Positions 54,080-62,476 of a stretch of DNA of 64,000 bases are shown here, in pieces. Under the pieces are notes generated by a model. The model saw only the letters and a list, made by a program, of their open reading frames with translations. It was not told the DNA's origin and made no database searches. The stretch covers positions 496,001 through 560,000 of the forward strand of contig NZ_BLIV01000003.1 in NCBI RefSeq assembly GCF_009811755.1, in the 5' to 3' direction. Source of the stretch: Roseobacter cerasinus. Its GTDB lineage: Bacteria > Pseudomonadota > Alphaproteobacteria > Rhodobacterales > Rhodobacteraceae. Position 1 is the first letter of the stretch. Each line of letters starts with the position of its first letter. The position numbers and the translations under genes are program-made.

Positions 54080-55120
54080 CTACTGGAACATCTCCACCAG
54101 ATCGACCGAGCTGCGGACGTTCAGATCCGCTTTATGGTGCGTCAGGAACTCTTCGGCCGCGCGCTGCCCCGCTTCCTTCAATCGAGACAGCGTAAAGGGT
54201 GTCGGCACCAGCTTGGTCGCCACCGACAGCTCATTCATCAGCGCATCATCGGCAATCATGTGGATCAACACGCGGTTTTTCTGGCCGGTCGTCAATGTGC
54301 CCTGCTCCAGCAGCCGCTGCACGAACTCAATGGCGCGCAGCTCACGCAGCAAGGATGAATTGAAGCTGATCTCATTGATGCGGTTCTGGATAGCCTGGGC
54401 TGTTCTGGGCAGCTCCGTACGCTCCAGCGGGTTGATGTTGATGACCAGAATGTCATCCGGCAGCGAGGGGCTGAACAACGGGAAGAGCGCCGGGTTGCCC
54501 GTGTAGCCACCGTCCCAAAATGCCTCGGTCAGACCGGTCTCGGCATCTTCAACCTCCACCGCTTGAAAAATCGTCGGAAGACAGGCCGATGCAAGGATTG
54601 CATTGGTGCTGATCTCGCTGTCCTTGAACACCCGCACCTTCCCGTTGCGCACCCGTGTGGCGCAGATAAACAGGCACGGGCCTTTGCCACCCTCCTCATG
54701 CACCGCGTCAAAGTTGAATTGCTCGACGATATCGCGCAACGGATTGCGGTAGAATGGCCCATAGGCATAGGGCGAGACCATCCGCGTCCAGGCCTCGCTG
54801 GCCATGACAGGCAGCGAATACTCCAGTGCATGACTGAAATCGCCCAAGGAAAACGGCACCATCCAGGCCGGGATATTGAGATCAGGTCGCGCCCCGACCT
54901 CTGTCCAGAGCCAGTCAAGCCGGTCGCGGGCCCCTTGCCGCCCGCCTTCGATCATGCCCGCCTTGAGGGCAGCGCCATTCAGCGTTCCGGCGGAGGTGCC
55001 GGAGATCGCCGAGATGTGAAGGTCATCTTCACAGAGCAGCCGGTCGAGCACCCCCCAGGTGAAGGCCCCATGCGCCCCGCCACCTTGCAAAGCCAGATTG
55101 ATCCGTTTCACCGCCATCAC
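54080..55120 (-). CDS. Patatin-like phospholipase family protein
   Basis: The 346-residue protein has the patatin oxyanion loop LQGGGAHGAFTWG, the nucleophile Ser43 in GTSAG and the Asp dyad partner in DGGYTG. The C-terminal part resembles the DUF3734 extension. It lies 54 nt after bdhA on the same strand. This pairing is common in Rhodobacteraceae and suggests a role in hydroxybutyrate or lipid turnover, though lipase activity on polyhydroxybutyrate is not shown. Confidence 0.9.
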   Translation of the reverse strand: MMAVKRINLALQGGGAHGAFTWGVLDRLLCEDDLHISAISGTSAGTLNGAALKAGMIEGGRQGARDRLDWLWTEVGARPDLNIPAWMVPFSLGDFSHALEYSLPVMASEAWTRMVSPYAYGPFYRNPLRDIVEQFNFDAVHEEGGKGPCLFICATRVRNGKVRVFKDSEISTNAILASACLPTIFQAVEVEDAETGLTEAFWDGGYTGNPALFPLFSPSLPDDILVININPLERTELPRTAQAIQNRINEISFNSSLLRELRAIEFVQRLLEQGTLTTGQKNRVLIHMIADDALMNELSVATKLVPTPFTLSRLKEAGQRAAEEFLTHHKADLNVRSSVDLVEMFQ

Positions 55121-55174
55121 ATGCCCTTCTTGTTTCTTCTGGCCTAAAATATCCCCGCCGGAGGCAAGAAACTC
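55121..55174 (-). repeat. Roseobacter-type intergenic element between bdhA and patatin
   Basis: On the minus strand the gap reads CTTGCCTCCGGCGGGGATAT, then TTTAGGCCAGAAGAAACAAG. It shares GATATTTT-GG with the copies at 17524 and 34571. CCTCCGGCGGGG could form a small hairpin. All three copies sit between co-directional genes. Confidence 0.45.
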
Positions 55175-55960
55175 TTACAGTGCCGTCCAGCCGCCATCGA
55201 CGCTTATGGTTGTGCCGGTGATCTGCGCCGCCGCGTCCGAGCACAGGAAGGTTGCCGTACCCCCCATCTGCTCGACCGTCGCAAACTCCTTCGACGGCTG
55301 CCGCGTCAGCATCACATTCTCGATGACCTCCTCGCGGCTCATGTCGTATTCCTTCATGGTGTCAGGGATCTGTTTCTCCACAATCGGCGTCAGCACATAG
55401 CCGGGGCAGATCGCATTCGCCGTGATCGGCTCCTTCGCGGTCTCCAACGCCGTCGTCTTCGTGAGGCCGACAATCCCGTGTTTGGCCGCGATATAGGCCG
55501 ACTTGTAAGGCGAGGCTGTCAGCCCATGGGCCGATGCAATGTTCACCACCCGGCCCCAGCCGGCCTCGCGCATCATCGGCAAGGCGACGGCGGTGGTGTG
55601 AAAGGCGGAACTGAGGTTGATCGCAATGATCGCATCCCATTTCTCCACCGGAAATTCCGGAATTCCCGCCACATGCTGAATGCCCGCATTGTTCACCAGT
55701 ATATCGCAGCGGCCCGCCTCTTCGATCAGGCGACGGCATTGGTCGCCCCTGGACATATCCGCCTGAATATAGCGCGCTGTCGTGCCCGTCTTGTCAGAGA
55801 TTTCCTTGGCCAGCGCATGGTCTTCGTCGGCGTCGGTGAAGGAGTTCAGCACAACGTCTGCCCCCGCCTTGGCCAACTCCCAGGCGATGCCCAGACCAAT
55901 GCCCGAATTGGAGCCTGTGATCACCGCTGTCTTGCCCGTCAGTGAAATCTCGAATGCCAT
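55175..55960 (-). CDS. bdhA: 3-hydroxybutyrate dehydrogenase
   Basis: The 261-residue short-chain dehydrogenase oxidises D-3-hydroxybutyrate to acetoacetate with NAD. The cofactor loop is GSNSGIGLG (16-24) and the catalytic residues are Ser143, Tyr156 and Lys160 in NIASAHGLTASPYKSAYIAAK. It also has NNAGIQHVAGI and ends SVDGGWTAL, typical of BdhA. The patatin-like gene follows on the same strand. Confidence 0.93.
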   Translation of the reverse strand: MAFEISLTGKTAVITGSNSGIGLGIAWELAKAGADVVLNSFTDADEDHALAKEISDKTGTTARYIQADMSRGDQCRRLIEEAGRCDILVNNAGIQHVAGIPEFPVEKWDAIIAINLSSAFHTTAVALPMMREAGWGRVVNIASAHGLTASPYKSAYIAAKHGIVGLTKTTALETAKEPITANAICPGYVLTPIVEKQIPDTMKEYDMSREEVIENVMLTRQPSKEFATVEQMGGTATFLCSDAAAQITGTTISVDGGWTAL

Positions 55961-56100
55961 GGCGAGGCGCCTCCTGTTTGGGTGAAATGCTGCGTTGCAC
56001 GCATCATGCCGTGCTGCGCCTGCAAAGGAAACGTCTTTCGGGGGTATGCTCCGGTTTTTGCCGCTGCAAATGCTGCTTCATCGGGCGCTGCAGACCCACC

Positions 56101-56176
56101 AAAAAAAACGCCTGCACGAGGCAGGCGTTAAGTTATTGAGGCAGGTTTCATACAGGCAAGAAACCTATCGAGCAGT
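56101..56176 (-). ncRNA. Candidate small RNA with its own promoter and terminator
   Basis: A transcript of about 76 nt is predicted on the minus strand. It starts near 56176, forms hairpin 1 (GAAACCT/AGGTTTC... paired at 56160-56166 and 56143-56149, 10-nt loop), has a short single-stranded linker, then a terminator hairpin: AACGCCTGC pairs with GCAGGCGTT (56121-56129 with 56107-56115), 5-nt loop, followed by eight U (56108-56101). No protein frame explains it: bdhA starts on the far side at 55960 and the binding-protein gene is on the other strand. No known RNA family is recognised. Confidence 0.65.
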
Positions 56177-56182
56177 GCTCTT

Positions 56183-56211
56183 GTTATAAGCAATCTCACG
56201 CCGCAGGCCAA
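56183..56211 (-). promoter_or_regulatory. Promoter of the candidate small RNA
   Basis: On the minus strand TTGGCC (56211-56206), exactly 17 nt, then TATAAC (56188-56183). The -10 matches five of six consensus bases and the -35 four of six. The predicted start is near 56176. Confidence 0.6.
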
Positions 56212-56290
56212 GCTAAAAGTTTGATAAGACGGAAATACCTCGATAGGCTGAAGCCCAAGAAAACAAGGGCAGCAGGAGATTGTCCCCAAA

Positions 56291-58114
56291 ATGAGCATGG
56301 TTTTTTTACGCCGCAGCACGCACCTGCTGACGGCTGTTGCGGCGATTCTCTGCACAAGTCTCGCGCATGCTGAGCCCGCGCATGGGATATCTATGTATGG
56401 TGCGCCCGCTCTGCCACCCGATTTTGTGTCACTCCCCTATGCCAACCCCGAGGCCCCCAAGGGCGGCGCGATCACGCTGGGCAATTCCGGCGGGTTCGAC
56501 AGCCTCAACCCTTTCATCCGCAAAGGCACGGTGCCCTGGCAACTGCGGTTCCTGACCCATGAAAGCCTGATGGGCCGGTCGTGGGACGAGCCCTTCACGC
56601 TCTACGGCCTGCTCGCCGAATCGGTGGAGGTACCTGACGACCGCTCCTGGGTGACCTTCACCCTGCGAGAGGGTGCAACCTTTTCCGACGGCACGCCAGT
56701 CACCGTCGATGATGTGATCTTCAGCTATGAGCTTCTGGGCAGCGAAGGGCACCCGCGCTATCTCGGCCTCGCCCAGCAGATCGACAGCATAGAACAAACC
56801 GGCCCGCGGAGCCTCAAGATCACCTTCAACACGGACAACCGCGAGTTGGCGCTGCTGGCCGGCCTACGCCCCATTCTCAGCCGCGCGCAGTGGGAGGGTC
56901 GCGATTTCGCAAATGCCGCGCTGGCGGATGTGCCGCTGGGCACCGGGCCTTACGTTGTCTCGGATTACGAGGCGGGTCGTTACGTGCAACTGACCCGCAA
57001 CTCCGACTACTGGGGCGCTGATCTACCCTTCCGGCGCGGCACCTTCAATTTCGACAGCATCAAGCTGGATTTCTACGGCGACACCTCGGTGCTCTTCGAG
57101 GCCTTCAAGGGCGGGCAGATCTCGGCCCTGCGCGAGTTCAATGCCGAGAAATGGGCCACACAGTACAATTTCCCCGCCGTGACGCGCGGGGATGTGGTGA
57201 AATCCGAACTGCCGCACCAGAAGCCCTCGGGCATCACCGGCTTTGTCATGAACACCCGCAAGCCGCCCTTTGACGACTGGCGCGTGCGTGAGGCGATGAT
57301 CCAGGCGTTCAACTTTGAGTACATCAACGACACGCTGACCGGCGGGGCGCAGCCGCGCATAACCTCCTATTTCTCGAACTCCAGCCTCGCCATGCAGCCG
57401 GGGCCTGCTGATGCTGCCGTGTCCGCCCTGCTGGCGCCCTATGCAGAGGATCTCCCCCCCGGTGTGCTGGAGGGCTATGCGCTTCCGGTCACCGATGGCT
57501 CTCTGCGCAACCGCCGGGGCATTCGCGCCGCACTGAAGCTGCTGGAGGAGGCGGGGTGGACGCCACAAGACGGGGTGATGCGCAATGCCTCCGGGGCGCC
57601 CCTGCGCTTCACCCTGCTGCTGGAACAGAGCAATACCGAAGCCCTCGCCATCGCCGATATTTATCTTGGCGCGCTGAGGCGGCTGGGGGCGGAAGTGCGT
57701 ATCGAGACAACGGACAGCGCGCAGTTCAAGGAACGCGAAACCGCCTTTGATTTCGATATGACCTATATGCGGCGCGCGGTCTCGCTGTCGCCGGGCAATG
57801 AGCAGCGGTTCTACTGGGGCTCTGAGGCGGCAGATCAGCCCGGCTCGCGCAACCTGATGGGCGTGGTCTCTCCGGCGGTGGACGGCATGATCGACGCGAT
57901 GCTGTCAGCCCGCAGCGAGACCGACTTCAACGCCGCCGTGCGCGCGCTTGACCGGCTGCTGACCGCCGGGCGCTATGCGGTGCCGTTCTGGCAATATACA
58001 GACGGGCGCATCGGGCATATCCGCGAAATGAAGTACCCCGACACCTTGCCCATCTATGGCGACGGGCCGGAGTATATGCCGCAGCTGTGGTGGTACGACG
58101 CCTCAGGCCAGTGA
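56291..58114 (+). CDS. Extracellular solute-binding protein, family 5 (YejA-like)
   Basis: The 607-residue protein has a signal peptide (ending SLAHA) and the peptide/oligopeptide-binding fold. The start of the mature part, MYGAPALPPDFVSLPYANPE and then PKGGAITLG..GFDSLNPF, is typical of the YejA/microcin-C-type group. It should bind a peptide-like ligand in the periplasm. No permease or ATPase gene is adjacent, so it is an orphan here and must use a transporter encoded elsewhere. Its 3' end overlaps the convergent XRE-cupin gene by 12 nt. Confidence 0.9.
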   Translation: MSMVFLRRSTHLLTAVAAILCTSLAHAEPAHGISMYGAPALPPDFVSLPYANPEAPKGGAITLGNSGGFDSLNPFIRKGTVPWQLRFLTHESLMGRSWDEPFTLYGLLAESVEVPDDRSWVTFTLREGATFSDGTPVTVDDVIFSYELLGSEGHPRYLGLAQQIDSIEQTGPRSLKITFNTDNRELALLAGLRPILSRAQWEGRDFANAALADVPLGTGPYVVSDYEAGRYVQLTRNSDYWGADLPFRRGTFNFDSIKLDFYGDTSVLFEAFKGGQISALREFNAEKWATQYNFPAVTRGDVVKSELPHQKPSGITGFVMNTRKPPFDDWRVREAMIQAFNFEYINDTLTGGAQPRITSYFSNSSLAMQPGPADAAVSALLAPYAEDLPPGVLEGYALPVTDGSLRNRRGIRAALKLLEEAGWTPQDGVMRNASGAPLRFTLLLEQSNTEALAIADIYLGALRRLGAEVRIETTDSAQFKERETAFDFDMTYMRRAVSLSPGNEQRFYWGSEAADQPGSRNLMGVVSPAVDGMIDAMLSARSETDFNAAVRALDRLLTAGRYAVPFWQYTDGRIGHIREMKYPDTLPIYGDGPEYMPQLWWYDASGQ

Positions 58115-58726
58115 GGTCACCCAGAGGATGTTCGCGTCCTCCTGGCTGACCGAGACCACATTGTGGCCCATGGTGCCGTCGTAATAGGCGGCATCGCCCC
58201 GGCGCATCTCAACCGGTTCGTAGAATTCGGTGTAAAGCCGGATCACCCCGGTCAGCACATAGAGAAACTCTTCGCCGTCGTGACGCACCCAGCCGTCGAA
58301 CTCCTCCATGCTGCGGGCGCGCACCCGGGCGCGATAGGGCAGCATCTGCTTCTTGGTCAGCGTCTCGGCCAGAAGCTCATGCTCGTAGGTCACAGTGGCC
58401 TGCGCCGTGCCCTGCCCCGCCTTGGTCACCGCCATGCGCCCGTTCACCTGACCCGCGCGGGGGGGCGTGAAGAGCTGCGGCACGGAAATCTCCAGCCCCA
58501 CGGCAAGCTTTTTCAGCGCGTCATAGGTGGGCGACATCTGCCCGTTCTCGATCTTGCTCAGCGTTGAACGCGCCAGCCCGGCTTGCGTTGCGGCCTGCTC
58601 AAGCGTCCAATCGCGCGCCTTGCGCAATTCGCGCACGCGTTGGCCGAGATCGACAGGCACGCCATCTTCGGAGCTTCCGTTTTCGCGGGCCAAGCGGATA
58701 AGTGTCTTTGGGTCAGCACTGGTCAT
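58103..58726 (-). CDS. XRE-family regulator with cupin domain
   Basis: The 207-residue protein has an N-terminal helix-turn-helix (LRKARDWTLEQAATQAGLARSTLS cut by about residue 60) and a C-terminal cupin (VRHDGEEFLYVLTGVIRLYTE, then MGHNVVSVSQED) that may bind a small ligand. Such PuuR-like regulators often control amine or amino-acid metabolism. It overlaps the binding-protein gene end by 12 nt and is divergent from the acyl-CoA synthetase gene across 64 bp, so that operon is a likely target. Confidence 0.88.
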   Translation of the reverse strand: MTSADPKTLIRLARENGSSEDGVPVDLGQRVRELRKARDWTLEQAATQAGLARSTLSKIENGQMSPTYDALKKLAVGLEISVPQLFTPPRAGQVNGRMAVTKAGQGTAQATVTYEHELLAETLTKKQMLPYRARVRARSMEEFDGWVRHDGEEFLYVLTGVIRLYTEFYEPVEMRRGDAAYYDGTMGHNVVSVSQEDANILWVTSLA

Positions 58727-58790
58727 TGCAAATCTATAAGGCCAAGTCCGCAGGCTTGCAACGCAGCCGAGCCGCCGCTAGCACCGCGGC

Positions 58791-60305
58791 ATGACATCCG
58801 TTTTCGACGAGGGGCCGTTTGAGCCCTGCCCCAGCCCCTTCAACATGGCCGCCTATGTGCTGGAGGCAGGGCTGCAGATGCCCGAGAAAGACGCCCTGTT
58901 GATTCTCGGCGCTGCGGGCGTGGAGCGCTGGAACTACGCCGCCCTGGAGCGTGCCGTCCGTGGGACGGCCACGGGCCTGCTGTCGCTGGGTCTGGTGCCG
59001 GGGGATAGGGTGCTGATGCGGCTGGGGAACACCGTGGATTTTCCCATAGCCTATCTGGGCGCGCTGGCCGCCGGGCTGGTGCCCGTGCCCACCTCTTCCG
59101 CGCTGACCGAGGCGGAGACCCGCACGGTTCTTACCACAGCCAGCCCCGCCGCCGTGCTGCGCGACCCAGACGTTGCCTGCGTGCCGCATGATCTGACCGT
59201 CGATCTGGCACAGCTGCGCGGCTTCCGCGATCTGTCGCCCGCCACCTATCACATGGGCGACCCTGAGCGGCCCGGCTATATCGTCTTCACCTCCGGCACC
59301 TCGGGCGTGCCCCGCGCCGTGCTGCACGCGCATCGCGCGATCTGGGCCCGGCGCATGATGTTTGACGGCTGGTATGACCTCAGGCCCGCCGACCGCCTGC
59401 TGCATGCAGGCGCCTTCAACTGGACCTATACGCTAGGCACCGGGCTGATGGATCCTTGGACCCAAGGCGCCACGGCACTCATCCCTGCACCGGGCACAGC
59501 AGCGGGCCAGCTACCTGACCTGATGGCAGAGCACGGTGTGACACTATTTGCTGCCGCGCCGGGCGTCTACCGGCAGATGCTGAAAGACCAACGCATATTG
59601 TCCCTGCCTGCCTTGCGCCATGGGTTGAGCGCTGGTGAAAAGCTCGCCCCCCGCGTTGCCGCCCGCTGGCGCGCCGCCACCGGGACCGAGATTCACGAGG
59701 CTTACGGCATGTCCGAATGCTCCACCTTCATTTCCGGGGCGCCGAGGCGTGTGGTGCGGCCAGAGAGCCTTGGCCAACCGCAGCAAGGGCGCCGGGTGGC
59801 GCTGCTTGACGCCGATGGCCCTGTGCCGCGCGACACGGAAGGCACCATCGCCGTGCACCGGAGCGACCCGGGGCTGATGCTGGGCTATCTGAACGCGCCG
59901 GAGGAGACCGCCGCGCGCATGCAGGGGGATTGGTTCCTGACCGGCGATCAGGCGAGCATGGATGAAGAGGGCCAGATCACCTATCTGGGCCGCAACGATG
60001 ATATGATGAACGCGGGCGGCTACCGCGTCTCTCCCATCGAAGTGGAGGCCGCCCTGGCTGGAGCCCCCGGCCTGACCGCCGTGGCCGTGACGGATGTCGA
60101 GGTCAAGGCCGATGCCCGCGTGATCGCCGCCTTCTATACCGCGCCCGCAGCACTGGACGAAGCCGCCCTGGCTTCTTATGTCAGCGAGACGCTGGCGCGC
60201 TACAAACAGCCGCGCCTTTACATTCACCTGCCGGAGCTGCCCATGGGCGCCAATGGCAAAATTCTCCGCCGTGCCCTGCGCGCCGGGTTCGAGGCCGCAA
60301 CATGA
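58791..60305 (+). CDS. AMP-dependent acyl/aryl-CoA synthetase
   Basis: The 504-residue ANL-family enzyme activates a carboxylic acid with ATP and joins it to CoA. It has the P-loop-like motif IVFTSGTSGVPRAVLH, the A5 motif EAYGMSEC, A7 WFLTGDQASMDEEGQ and A8 YLGRNDDMMNAGGYRVSP, ending GKILRRALR with the catalytic lysine. It resembles the benzoate-CoA ligase-like group, but the acid cannot be named. It overlaps the DsbA-family gene by four bases (ATGA). Confidence 0.9.
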   Translation: MTSVFDEGPFEPCPSPFNMAAYVLEAGLQMPEKDALLILGAAGVERWNYAALERAVRGTATGLLSLGLVPGDRVLMRLGNTVDFPIAYLGALAAGLVPVPTSSALTEAETRTVLTTASPAAVLRDPDVACVPHDLTVDLAQLRGFRDLSPATYHMGDPERPGYIVFTSGTSGVPRAVLHAHRAIWARRMMFDGWYDLRPADRLLHAGAFNWTYTLGTGLMDPWTQGATALIPAPGTAAGQLPDLMAEHGVTLFAAAPGVYRQMLKDQRILSLPALRHGLSAGEKLAPRVAARWRAATGTEIHEAYGMSECSTFISGAPRRVVRPESLGQPQQGRRVALLDADGPVPRDTEGTIAVHRSDPGLMLGYLNAPEETAARMQGDWFLTGDQASMDEEGQITYLGRNDDMMNAGGYRVSPIEVEAALAGAPGLTAVAVTDVEVKADARVIAAFYTAPAALDEAALASYVSETLARYKQPRLYIHLPELPMGANGKILRRALRAGFEAAT

Positions 60306-60943
60306 CCGACCCCATCAAGCTGGACATCATGTCCGACCCGATCTGCCCCTGGTGCTATATCGGCAAGACGCATCTGGACAAGGCGCTGGCCGCGCACCCC
60401 GGCCACCCGTTCCAGATCGAATGGCACCCGTTCCAGCTGAACCCCGACATGCCGCGCGAAGGCATGGATCGCCGCGCCTATCTCGAAGGCAAGTTCGGCG
60501 GCAAGGAAGGGGCGCTCCGCGCCTATGCACCCGTGGTGCAGCACGCTGAGGCCGCCGGGCTGACCATCGACTTTGAAGGCATGCAGCGCACGCCCAACAC
60601 GCTCGATGCGCACCGGCTGATCCATTGGGCGGGCATTGAGCAGCGGCAGACCGAGGCGGTGGATGCGCTCTTCCAGGCCTATTTCGTCGAGGCGCGCGAC
60701 ATTGGCGATCACGACGTTCTGGCCGACATCGCGGACAGCATCGGCATGGACGCCGCCGTTGTGCGCAAACTGCTGCAATCGGATGCAGATGCCGAAGATA
60801 TACGCACCCGCGATGCGCATAGCCGCCAGATGGGGGTGAAATCCGTGCCCACCTTCATCCTGGCAAGCCAACACGCCGTGCCTGGCGCGCAGCCGCCGGA
60901 GCTTTGGGCCAAGGTGATTGCGGAGCTGACACAGGCCGCGTGA
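60302..60943 (+). CDS. DsbA-family (FrnE-like) oxidoreductase
   Basis: The 213-residue protein has a thioredoxin-fold start, MSDPICPWCYIGK, with the CPWC active-site pair, and a helical insert. There is no signal peptide, so it acts in the cytoplasm. FrnE-like proteins include disulfide isomerases and glutathione-dependent isomerases. The coupling to an acyl-CoA synthetase gene suggests it acts on a CoA ester or in the same catabolic route. Confidence 0.9.
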   Translation: MTDPIKLDIMSDPICPWCYIGKTHLDKALAAHPGHPFQIEWHPFQLNPDMPREGMDRRAYLEGKFGGKEGALRAYAPVVQHAEAAGLTIDFEGMQRTPNTLDAHRLIHWAGIEQRQTEAVDALFQAYFVEARDIGDHDVLADIADSIGMDAAVVRKLLQSDADAEDIRTRDAHSRQMGVKSVPTFILASQHAVPGAQPPELWAKVIAELTQAA

Positions 60944-61013
60944 TGCTCACAATCGCATGCTGAAGCGTGCAAAAAAGTAAGATTGTCGGCACTACAACTG
61001 TAGGTTAGACCAA

Positions 61014-62282
61014 ATGAACGCAGCCCTATTCTGCACGGGCGGCGTTCTGGGAGTGTACCTCGTGCCGCAACCGTCATCGCAACCCGTCATGGGGCGCGCG
61101 GAGTTCATCGCGCTCATGGCCATGATGTTCGCAACAATCGCCTTTTCGATTGATGCGATGCTGCCTGCCTTGCCCGACATCGCTGCCGAACTGACGCCAG
61201 AAGAGCCGACCCGCGCGCCCCTGATCATGACGGCCTTTGTGCTTGGCATGGGGTTGGGCACTTTCTTTACCGGGCCACTGTCCGACACCTTCGGGCGCCG
61301 CAGTGTGATGATCAGCGGCGCAGCTCTCTATATCACTGGGTCAGCCATCGCCTGGGCCAGCTCGACCTTCGAGATCGTGCTGGCCGCGCGCATTCTGCAA
61401 GGTATCGGCGCGGCAGGCCCGCGTATCGTCTCCCTCGCTGTAATCCGCGATCTTTATTCGGGGCGCGAGATGGCGCGTATCGTCTCCATCGTGATGATGA
61501 TCTTCACGCTGGTGCCCGCCATCGCACCGACACTCGGTTATCTGATCATCGCGCAGCATGGCTGGCGCGGGATTTTTGCCGCCTTCATCCTGTTCTCGAT
61601 CATCTCCGTGCTCTGGCTCTTCGCACGCCTGCCCGAGACACTGCCGTGCGAGAACCGGCGCCCGCTGCGGCCCCGGCTGATGGCGGCTGCGGTGCGCGAG
61701 ATGTTTGCCCACCCCATCGTGCGGCTGTCGATCATCACGCAGACCTTGTGCATGTCGATCCTCTTCACGATCCTGATGATGGTGCAGCCGGTCTATGAAC
61801 AGGTCTATGACAAGCAGGACAGCTTTCACTGGTGGTTCGGCGGGATTGCCCTGCTCTCCGCCCCGGCCAGCCTGCTGAACGCGATGCTGGTGGTGCGGTT
61901 TGGCATGCGGCGGCTGATCACCATCGCGCTGGCTGCACAGATCCTGCTGTCCGGCGCTGTGCTGCTGAACAACGCGACCCTGGGCACCAGCCCGTTTCTC
62001 ATCTTCGCCGCCTGGCAAGCTTATGTGTTCTTTCAGGCCGGGTTGACCATCGGCAACCTCAATGCCATCGCGCTGGAGCCGATGGGCCATATCGCGGGCA
62101 TGGCCGCCAGCGTGATCGGCGCTGTCTCGACTGTGGTGGCAGCGGCCATCGCCTCGCCCATCGGGTTGCTCTTTGACGGCACGTTGCGGCCGCTGGTGGG
62201 GGCGATCTTTGTCATGGCGCTCTTGGCCTTCATCGTGATGCGCCACATGGGCCGGGTCGAAGCGCGGCTGCCCGCGGAGTAG
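61014..62282 (+). CDS. MFS transporter, Bcr/CflA drug-efflux type
   Basis: The 422-residue protein has twelve predicted helices. The motifs SIDAMLPALPDIAAEL, GLGTFFTGPLSDTFGRRSVM and RILQGIGAAGPRIVSLAVIRDLY fit the Bcr/CflA family, which exports drugs and metabolites such as sulfonamides and bicyclomycin. The start is uncertain: 61014 lacks a clear ribosome-binding site, and a later GTG (61053) or ATG (61089, MGRAEFIALM) would fit the family N-terminus better. Confidence 0.87.
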   Translation: MNAALFCTGGVLGVYLVPQPSSQPVMGRAEFIALMAMMFATIAFSIDAMLPALPDIAAELTPEEPTRAPLIMTAFVLGMGLGTFFTGPLSDTFGRRSVMISGAALYITGSAIAWASSTFEIVLAARILQGIGAAGPRIVSLAVIRDLYSGREMARIVSIVMMIFTLVPAIAPTLGYLIIAQHGWRGIFAAFILFSIISVLWLFARLPETLPCENRRPLRPRLMAAAVREMFAHPIVRLSIITQTLCMSILFTILMMVQPVYEQVYDKQDSFHWWFGGIALLSAPASLLNAMLVVRFGMRRLITIALAAQILLSGAVLLNNATLGTSPFLIFAAWQAYVFFQAGLTIGNLNAIALEPMGHIAGMAASVIGAVSTVVAAAIASPIGLLFDGTLRPLVGAIFVMALLAFIVMRHMGRVEARLPAE

Positions 62283-62313
62283 CCAAAGCAGCATCCAGAG
62301 GCCTTGCGTCACC

Positions 62314-62448
62314 CTATTGGCAGTGCACCCAGCCGGCACCGCCGGCCAGCCCCCGACCCTCCCGTTTTGCCAAATGCAAACCTCCGGTTTGACGAGAGGG
62401 GACTTCACCCCCACCCAGGGTCTGGGGCTGACCTCCGCTCTCCAATAG
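62314..62448. repeat. 135-bp nested inverted-repeat element between MFS and mfd genes
   Basis: Outer arms CTATTGG (62314-62320) and CCAATAG (62442-62448) enclose a 14-bp imperfect stem (62344-62359 with 62418-62433; CAGCCCC/GGGGCTG and GACCC/GGGTC). Within it are CAAACC-TCC-GGTTTG (62377-62391) and GGGG-ACTTCA-CCCC (62398-62411). On the left flank is GCCGGC-ACC-GCCGGC (62332-62346). It fills most of the gap between two convergent genes. It may be an interspersed palindromic element, a structured RNA or a complex terminator; no T tract is present. Confidence 0.5.
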
Positions 62449-62476
62449 CAATTCGATAAGGCTTTGAAATACCGAT

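Noticed and set aside
56128-56355. A 75-codon minus-strand frame overlapping the YejA-like gene start
   Set aside because: It would start inside a certain gene and overlaps the candidate small RNA; no ribosome-binding site or motif.
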